A stretch of DNA of 64,000 nt from an uncultured Bacteroidaceae bacterium (GTDB taxonomy: Bacteria > Bacteroidota > Bacteroidia > Bacteroidales > Bacteroidaceae). Of the stretch, positions 59,025 to 64,000 are shown piece by piece. The stretch covers positions 1 to 64,000 of the forward strand of contig CALUJL010000031.1 of assembly GCA_944320955.1 (NCBI GenBank), written 5' to 3'. Both the position numbers and the translations under genes were made by a program. Each line of letters opens with the position of its first letter. The stretch's first letter is position 1. The notes under the pieces are model-generated. The model searched no databases, had not been told where the DNA came from, and worked only from the letters and a program-made list of their open reading frames with translations.

Positions 59025-60428
59025 TTAGTTATTGGATGTTTCTTGCAATTCATGAGTGCAGTAGACTCCGGTTATGAAGACAGTAGTGCCTTTGCTTCCA
59101 TAGATGGTTTTTGTCTTGTCTGTCCATGTGGGCATGATGCCGGTCACTTCCACTGTCAGTCCATAGTTCCCTTTTTCGAATTCGGGGGTTATGAAGCGGA
59201 TGGCCTTTTCCGGATGTTTACTATAGAAGTCTACCAATGAGGTGTATATTTCTTTCCCGTTTTTTGTAATATGGACTCGTGCGTAGCCTCCCGTGGGTTG
59301 CGAGATGCCTGCCAACGCTATTTTGCCCCCGCCGAACCGGGTGGACAGCACAGCTCCTTTTATGTCCGATTCCCATGTACCATCCCGTTTTGTCCAGTCT
59401 TTGGGGAGGGTGAGCCTGTCTTCCGGCACAGGCTGCATTCCTTCTAAAATGTCGGTGGGCTTCACGTTCTCGACGTCCCAGCTCTGCCAGTATTCGGGGA
59501 TGGAAATCTTGTTTCCCTCCACTTGCAGTGGCATCCAGACGTAGGTAGCGGCGGATGCTTGGTGCGGGTATGACCAACGGTCGCCCATAAACATCGGTAT
59601 CGTGTCGTTTCCGTGTTTCAGGGGAAATACGAAGGTGGTCTGCGAATTATGGGTAAGCGAACCTTCGGGACAAAACAGCCCTTGTTTGGTCCACGGGCCT
59701 TCGATGGAAGGGGATGTGAAATAGAAGTTGTCGTTTTTTTCCCAGCTGGTGAGGTTGGAATAAAGTATATAGTAAGTCCCGCTTTTCTTGAACATTGCGG
59801 GCGATTCTCCGCTTCCTTTGACGTTTGCCACAAGCGTGTCGATGGAGCGGTAGTCTTTGCTCAACCGGTAGATGGGTCCGTGGTGGATTAGCAGATAGCC
59901 TTTGCCGTCGGTGTCCTGGAATGTCCCCATGTCCCATCGCTTGACCGGTCTTCCATTATAAAGCAATGGACCTTGGAACTGATATTCTCCGTCGATGGTT
60001 TTGCTGGTAGCGTAGGCGATATACGGGTCTTTATAGGCTAAGTCGTCCGAATGCATGTACATGACGTATTCGCCTGTAGCGGGACAGCGCATTACTTTTA
60101 CCCGTTCACCTACGCGGTTGGCCCCCATGATGCCGTCGGGCTGTACGCCCAGCACGATCCGTTCGAATGTCCAATGCACCAGGTCGTCAGACGAATAGCA
60201 ACTGAATCCGGGAAAGGCATTGCTCGTGTCCGACTTGTATTCGCCGAAGAGATAATACCGTCCGTTGTCTTCCACGATGCAAGCTCCATGGGCATTGACG
60301 ATATGCCCTTGTGTATCAAACCACGGGATGCCATTGGTCAGGATGGAGCCGGCGTGTAATGTTGCATATTGTAATTGTCCTGTCAGTAGGAAAAGACAAC
60401 ATAGCGTAGAGATGAACTTTGATTTCAT
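59025..60428 (-). CDS. GH43-like glycosidase with C-terminal beta domain
   Basis: A 467-residue secreted protein. Residues about 30-320 are a five-bladed beta-propeller of GH43 type: DTQGHIVNAHGACIVEDNGRYYLFGEYKS opens blade 1 (about 38-66), and candidate acids are the Asp in WFDTQG, the Asp in MGTFQDTDGKGYL and the Glu in GSGESPAMFKKSG. Residues about 355-455 form a small beta-rich domain. The subfamily appears related to exo-galactosidase or arabinofuranosidase branches; I cannot decide. Its start overlaps the stop of the GH51-like gene by 4 bp (ATGA). Confidence 0.8.
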   Translation of the reverse strand: MKSKFISTLCCLFLLTGQLQYATLHAGSILTNGIPWFDTQGHIVNAHGACIVEDNGRYYLFGEYKSDTSNAFPGFSCYSSDDLVHWTFERIVLGVQPDGIMGANRVGERVKVMRCPATGEYVMYMHSDDLAYKDPYIAYATSKTIDGEYQFQGPLLYNGRPVKRWDMGTFQDTDGKGYLLIHHGPIYRLSKDYRSIDTLVANVKGSGESPAMFKKSGTYYILYSNLTSWEKNDNFYFTSPSIEGPWTKQGLFCPEGSLTHNSQTTFVFPLKHGNDTIPMFMGDRWSYPHQASAATYVWMPLQVEGNKISIPEYWQSWDVENVKPTDILEGMQPVPEDRLTLPKDWTKRDGTWESDIKGAVLSTRFGGGKIALAGISQPTGGYARVHITKNGKEIYTSLVDFYSKHPEKAIRFITPEFEKGNYGLTVEVTGIMPTWTDKTKTIYGSKGTTVFITGVYCTHELQETSNN

Positions 60429-62647
60429 ATTACTGTGTGGGTTTTGTGTAAGGTAATCATTGTATATGAGTATTTGGGAAATGTGTACGCTGTTTCTCCT
60501 TTTATATTTTGTCGGGAATACCGGGGTACAACGTTGTCCTGTTTGTCGGCAGTATTATATTCCGTGAGCGCGCAGTCTCCTAATGTTACAATCTCTGCTT
60601 TGCCTTTTGGAACGAAATTATTTATGCCTATAATCGCTTCTTGCGGTTGGTCGGTTAGATTGACTACATACAATGTCAGTTCATCCCCTTTTTCATTGAT
60701 TTTCGCGGTAAGATCTATCTTTTGTGGTTCACTGCTTGTGGTTTCTACAACATAAGGTTTCCATGATTCCATCATTAACTTGTCGATATAAGCAGATGGC
60801 TGAAACCAAATCCGGTCTGCCGTATAGTGAATGCGCCCCTGGTCCCACATGTAGTGTAGTCCGTGGGGTTGGAAAGTGTTGGCAGTGCCTAACATCTCAA
60901 AATGATTTCCATAGCGCTGGAGCACAATCCAATTGTGTGCATGCGCCAGTCCCCGGTTCCAGTCGCATCGGGAACCGTTCTCTTCCAACGGGGTAAGGTG
61001 CAACTTGAAACCGGGATAATCTTTGGCTAATTCCTGTTGCAATTCGATGCCCATTTCGCATTCCAAGCGTTTTCTGTCACATGCGAAATCAAGGTCTCCG
61101 CTGTAGTGTGAATCCCATGCCAGCTTGTCTCCTTTTCCTTGCCTGATGAACCAGCCGACAAGTTCCGATGCCAATTTGTAATTGGGCGTATTCCGGTCAA
61201 ACCTGCCCTTCTTGATGTTCAGTGAAACCATGATGTTCATATCGGGGTCTACGGACCAGGCAGATTCGGCAAACTTCTTGACGCATTCCACATAGCCTTG
61301 TGAAATGCGTTGTTCATTGTCTACTTCGATGTATTTTAATTGATAAGGCGCTGCGTGCCCGTCGCGGGCGCGCTTGAATCCCCATGGTGAGTCTTGTGGA
61401 CCGTTGACATATTCTACAAAATCACGGATGTCTTCGGCCGTTTCGTCTTGGCTCATGCCGATGATGGCCGTTGCCTGGAGGCATTCGGCCGCTTTGAGCA
61501 TTTCGATAATGCCGAAACTATGGGTAGCATACATGTTGAAGCCTGAACGGAACAGTGTCCGCCGTTCGTCAATGGGCGCAAGCATCTTTTTCCAGCGGTA
61601 GAGATGTTTGTCTGCCCCTACGTCTACCATCGAACCATTGTAGCGGATGGCTGTGATGCCCTGTCTTTTCAAGGCGTCGATAAACGGTTTGCGTAGCGGA
61701 TAGCCGTTTGCCCGTCCCCATTCGCCCGGTTGTAGGAAAGCGAATCCTAAATTCAGCGTGCCGGGTTGCTTTAGGGCGATGCAGAAACTTCCTTGTGCTG
61801 CATGGGCCTTAGGTGTAAGGCTGAATGTCGCTTTTTCGTAGCTTCCGTCGCCTTTCAACGTACAAGGCTTTTCGTCCAATATCTTGCCGTTTCCGTCTCT
61901 TAGTGAAACATAGAATGTAAGCGGTTCATGAGACATGACCCGTACTATGCCTTCGTAGTTTTTCCCTTTTTCATAGCAGATGCCCATGCGGTAAAGCCCG
62001 GAGTTGCTGATGCCTACTTCGCCTGTGCCGTCAATGTAGTTGACTTGTTGGGTTTGCCTTCCGATGTAGGCTTTTCCATCCCGTATCAGTTTGTAGCTGT
62101 AGGTAGGATTTCCGTTGATTGCCTTGCTCCAATATTTGCTTATTTGTTCGTTTCCATTGATTTTGTCCAACATCGCTTGTTGAATCGTGGTAGAAAGTGA
62201 ATCAAATGGGAGTACCCTCCCGTAGAATGTCAGGCCTGAAATGGTTTTTGGGTTGTTGAATCGTGTACAGCCGTACACATCTTTTGTGTAAAAATCGTAC
62301 TTGTCCGACAGATGGTTCCAGTTGACTTTGTGGTAAATGTCGCTTTGCGTGATGAGATGCGGAATGCGTCTTTCGTCAAGTATTACATACAGTTTGGAGT
62401 AGTCAGCCCGTTTGACATTGAGAAAGTCTATGTCTACGTTTTCCTCGAAAGCTTCTCCGTGGAGCAACTGGCTGAACAGCCCCCCGTTTGTTTGGTTATT
62501 CAGGTCTTCGATGTTGGTCCCGTTGAACAGTTTGCTGACTGTGGCTATCTTTTTGTCTGCATTCACTTCTATATGTATTTGTGCATATATCGTTTTGCAT
62601 ATTGTCAATAAACAAAAGATAAATGATAGGATGTATTTCTTTTTCAT
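60425..62647 (-). CDS. GH51-like alpha-L-arabinofuranosidase
   Basis: A 740-residue secreted protein, first in the operon. Residues about 20-290 hold an N-terminal beta domain with a carbohydrate-binding-module look. The (beta/alpha)8 barrel follows (about 300-650), with the likely acid/base Glu in YIEVDNEQRISQ and a candidate nucleophile in LTPLEENGSRCDW, which corresponds in place to the GH51 second glutamate. The last 90 residues form a beta-sandwich. GH51 enzymes remove arabinofuranose from arabinan and arabinoxylan. It is unusually AT-rich for this window. The ATG at 62647 is 35 bp after the -7 element. Confidence 0.78.
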   Translation of the reverse strand: MKKKYILSFIFCLLTICKTIYAQIHIEVNADKKIATVSKLFNGTNIEDLNNQTNGGLFSQLLHGEAFEENVDIDFLNVKRADYSKLYVILDERRIPHLITQSDIYHKVNWNHLSDKYDFYTKDVYGCTRFNNPKTISGLTFYGRVLPFDSLSTTIQQAMLDKINGNEQISKYWSKAINGNPTYSYKLIRDGKAYIGRQTQQVNYIDGTGEVGISNSGLYRMGICYEKGKNYEGIVRVMSHEPLTFYVSLRDGNGKILDEKPCTLKGDGSYEKATFSLTPKAHAAQGSFCIALKQPGTLNLGFAFLQPGEWGRANGYPLRKPFIDALKRQGITAIRYNGSMVDVGADKHLYRWKKMLAPIDERRTLFRSGFNMYATHSFGIIEMLKAAECLQATAIIGMSQDETAEDIRDFVEYVNGPQDSPWGFKRARDGHAAPYQLKYIEVDNEQRISQGYVECVKKFAESAWSVDPDMNIMVSLNIKKGRFDRNTPNYKLASELVGWFIRQGKGDKLAWDSHYSGDLDFACDRKRLECEMGIELQQELAKDYPGFKLHLTPLEENGSRCDWNRGLAHAHNWIVLQRYGNHFEMLGTANTFQPHGLHYMWDQGRIHYTADRIWFQPSAYIDKLMMESWKPYVVETTSSEPQKIDLTAKINEKGDELTLYVVNLTDQPQEAIIGINNFVPKGKAEIVTLGDCALTEYNTADKQDNVVPRYSRQNIKGETAYTFPKYSYTMITLHKTHTVI

Positions 62648-62682
62648 GTTGTTTGTTATTAGGGCCGTTGCTGTTTATTAGA

Positions 62683-62690
62683 CAAAGATA
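62683..62690 (-). promoter_or_regulatory. -7 element for glycan operon
   Basis: TATCTTTG on the minus strand, leader about 30 nt. It shares the 252-bp divergent region with the sensor gene's promoter; binding sites of the sensor's output domain would be expected here, but none is obvious. Confidence 0.65.
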
Positions 62691-62872
62691 GGGAATCAAT
62701 ATAAAATGCGGCTCGAATAGTCGGGCACTTGCAAGCGGCAAATCGTGCATGCGCAATTTTTCTATGGGATTGATTGATACGCCTATGTCTCGTTTTGCAT
62801 AGATGAATCGGTCAAATAGGGTGGAGAATAGAGCAAAAGGATTGAGCGACTGTTAGATTTGAGGAGAATGAT

Positions 62873-62880
62873 TAACTTTG
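62873..62880 (+). promoter_or_regulatory. -7 element for hybrid two-component sensor
   Basis: TAACTTTG, 19 bp before the ATG at 62900. Confidence 0.65.
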
Positions 62881-62899
62881 CTATCAAAGTGTGCCGATT

Positions 62900-64000
62900 A
62901 TGAGGAATAGAATAGAAGCAATGTTCAAGCGAGCGGGTGGATTGGTTTCCCTTATTTTTCTTATGATAATAGGTAGTAAAGGGATGGCACAGTCCCCGTA
63001 TGCTTTGTCGCATCTGAATGTAACTGACGGTTTGTCGAATAATTATGTGCTGGATGTGGAGTGCGATGAGAGGGGGCTTGTATGGATAGCGACAGAATCG
63101 GGCTTAAACCGTTTTGATGGATATGAGTTTGTTAATTACCGGAGTGTGAACAGTGGTTTGCCTTACGATGCGCTTCAGGCGCTTTATTATGATGAAGAGG
63201 AAAACAAGTTATGGATAGGCAGCAAGTTCCATGGGGTAAGTTGGATGGATTGTGACTCTTATGCCATTTCCGCTTGTCCGGATAGTATGATGAATGAATT
63301 GGGAGGAGTTGTCAGGATTTGCCGGGCTGCGGATGGAGGTGTTTGGATTGTACCTTCGCGCGGGGATATAATCTATTATGATAAAGTGAAGCGGACTTTT
63401 ACGCCTTTGGCCTGTAAAGAAGCTCGGGAAACAAAATGGACGATGCTGGATGACGGGAAGGGAAACCTGTATATTGGATTCAAGAATAGGGGATTGGGGA
63501 TATTGGATATAGCTAAAGGGTCTATTCGCTTTTATAATAGTGATTTGGCCGGTATGAAGGATTATCCGGCTGCCGATGTACATGCTTTATGTCAAGACCA
63601 TGCAGGCAACATCTGGGTAGGGAGCGGGAACGGATTGGCCTTGTTCGACCCGTCGACCAATACATTTACGGCTTTTCGCCATGATCCTGGCAATCCTTAT
63701 TCGCTTATAGCTAATCCGATATATGATATTCGGGAGATGAAGGACGGAAAATTGTGGGTTGCCAGTGATATCGGCGGTATCAGTATCTTGGATTTAAGCG
63801 GGATTGCTTTTAAAAATCCGTATGAGGTACGTTTCCGCCGTATTGATATGGGGCGTTCGTCGCATGGCTTGTCTTCCCGGAATCCTCGCAGCCTGCTCCA
63901 GGATTCGTTTGGGAATGTTTGGATAGGCCATTATGGCAGCGGCGTGGATTTTGTAAGCCATATCGGGCCGGAGTTTCGTGTTTTGCCTTACGTGTATGGC
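62900..64000 (+). CDS. Hybrid two-component system sensor, N-terminal part (cut by right edge)
   Basis: The frame is open from the ATG at 62900 to the last base of the window (367 codons, no stop). After a signal/anchor segment (VSLIFLMIIGSKGMAQ) the protein opens with SHLNVTDGLSNNYVLDVECDERGLVWIATESGLNRFDGYEF, the typical start of the periplasmic two-bladed-propeller Y_Y_Y/Reg_prop sensor domain (residues about 35-75), followed by further Reg_prop repeats such as DHAGNIWVGSGNGLALFD and DSFGNVWIGHYGSGVDF. In Bacteroidales such hybrid sensors (periplasmic sensor, kinase, receiver and AraC-type output in one chain) detect glycan fragments and switch on the adjacent cluster. It diverges from the glycan operon. 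Confidence 0.88.
   Translation, partial: MRNRIEAMFKRAGGLVSLIFLMIIGSKGMAQSPYALSHLNVTDGLSNNYVLDVECDERGLVWIATESGLNRFDGYEFVNYRSVNSGLPYDALQALYYDEEENKLWIGSKFHGVSWMDCDSYAISACPDSMMNELGGVVRICRAADGGVWIVPSRGDIIYYDKVKRTFTPLACKEARETKWTMLDDGKGNLYIGFKNRGLGILDIAKGSIRFYNSDLAGMKDYPAADVHALCQDHAGNIWVGSGNGLALFDPSTNTFTAFRHDPGNPYSLIANPIYDIREMKDGKLWVASDIGGISILDLSGIAFKNPYEVRFRRIDMGRSSHGLSSRNPRSLLQDSFGNVWIGHYGSGVDFVSHIGPEFRVLPYVYG

Overview
The window comes from the chromosome of a GC-rich member of the Bacteroidales. The evidence is the promoter type (TAnnTTTG at -7, found in front of about two dozen genes), the scarcity of Shine-Dalgarno sites, and family content typical of the order: BspA-like leucine-rich repeat proteins, one with a type IX secretion tail, FISUMP lipoproteins, fused SecDF, a DUF4294 protein, a hybrid two-component sensor, and a polysaccharide-utilisation gene cluster. 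The genus cannot be fixed from the sequence alone. No rRNA, tRNA or CRISPR array was seen.

Layout. 1-12 kb: end of a WG-repeat protein, a DPP-IV type peptidase, a large BspA-like surface protein, GTPase TypA/BipA, a secreted nitroreductase, a SulP anion transporter and aroA. 12-22 kb: two closely related FISUMP lipoproteins in inverted orientation flank a housekeeping block (xerD, then aroQ-pyk-O-methyltransferase-rbfA-FtsX/LolE-like permease) and a low-GC orphan secreted protein. 22-30 kb: an OmpA/TPR lipoprotein, a DUF4369-like lipoprotein, yifB/comM, nhaA and an HhH/beta-barrel protein. 30-37 kb: a tripartite RND efflux operon (adaptor, pump, TolC-like) divergent from an AraC-type regulator. 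37-44 kb: a DUF2264 protein, gdhA, nadA, a 0.5-kb AT-rich intergenic region with DnaA-box-like sites, a TrmH-family methyltransferase and a DUF4294 protein. 44-55 kb: a second BspA-like protein, argS, an HU protein, two overlapping rhomboid genes with an EEP-family hydrolase, and secDF. 55.4-64 kb: a lower-GC four-gene glycan operon (GH51-like, GH43-like, GH28, and an unrecognised 704-residue protein) divergent from a hybrid two-component sensor that runs off the right edge.

The most striking feature is a family of short tandem repeats. About 21 arrays, roughly 85-90 units in all, lie between 0.36 and 49 kb. Each unit is built as AAAAG, nine variable bases centred on CTGC or GCAG, then about CTTTTCCG, and the units follow one another in a strict 22-bp register. 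The arrays sit mainly between genes, but some run into coding ends, supply signal-peptide codons, contain a promoter element, or pair up as transcription terminators. They are absent from the right-hand 15 kb. Their function is unknown and I regard them as the best candidate here for an undescribed element.

Other points of interest are a possible replication origin between nadA and the TrmH-family gene, a pair of GNRA-capped hairpins with a compensatory change after gdhA, an operator-like palindrome between the efflux operon and its AraC neighbour, several mRNAs with almost no leader, and the composition break at the glycan cluster.
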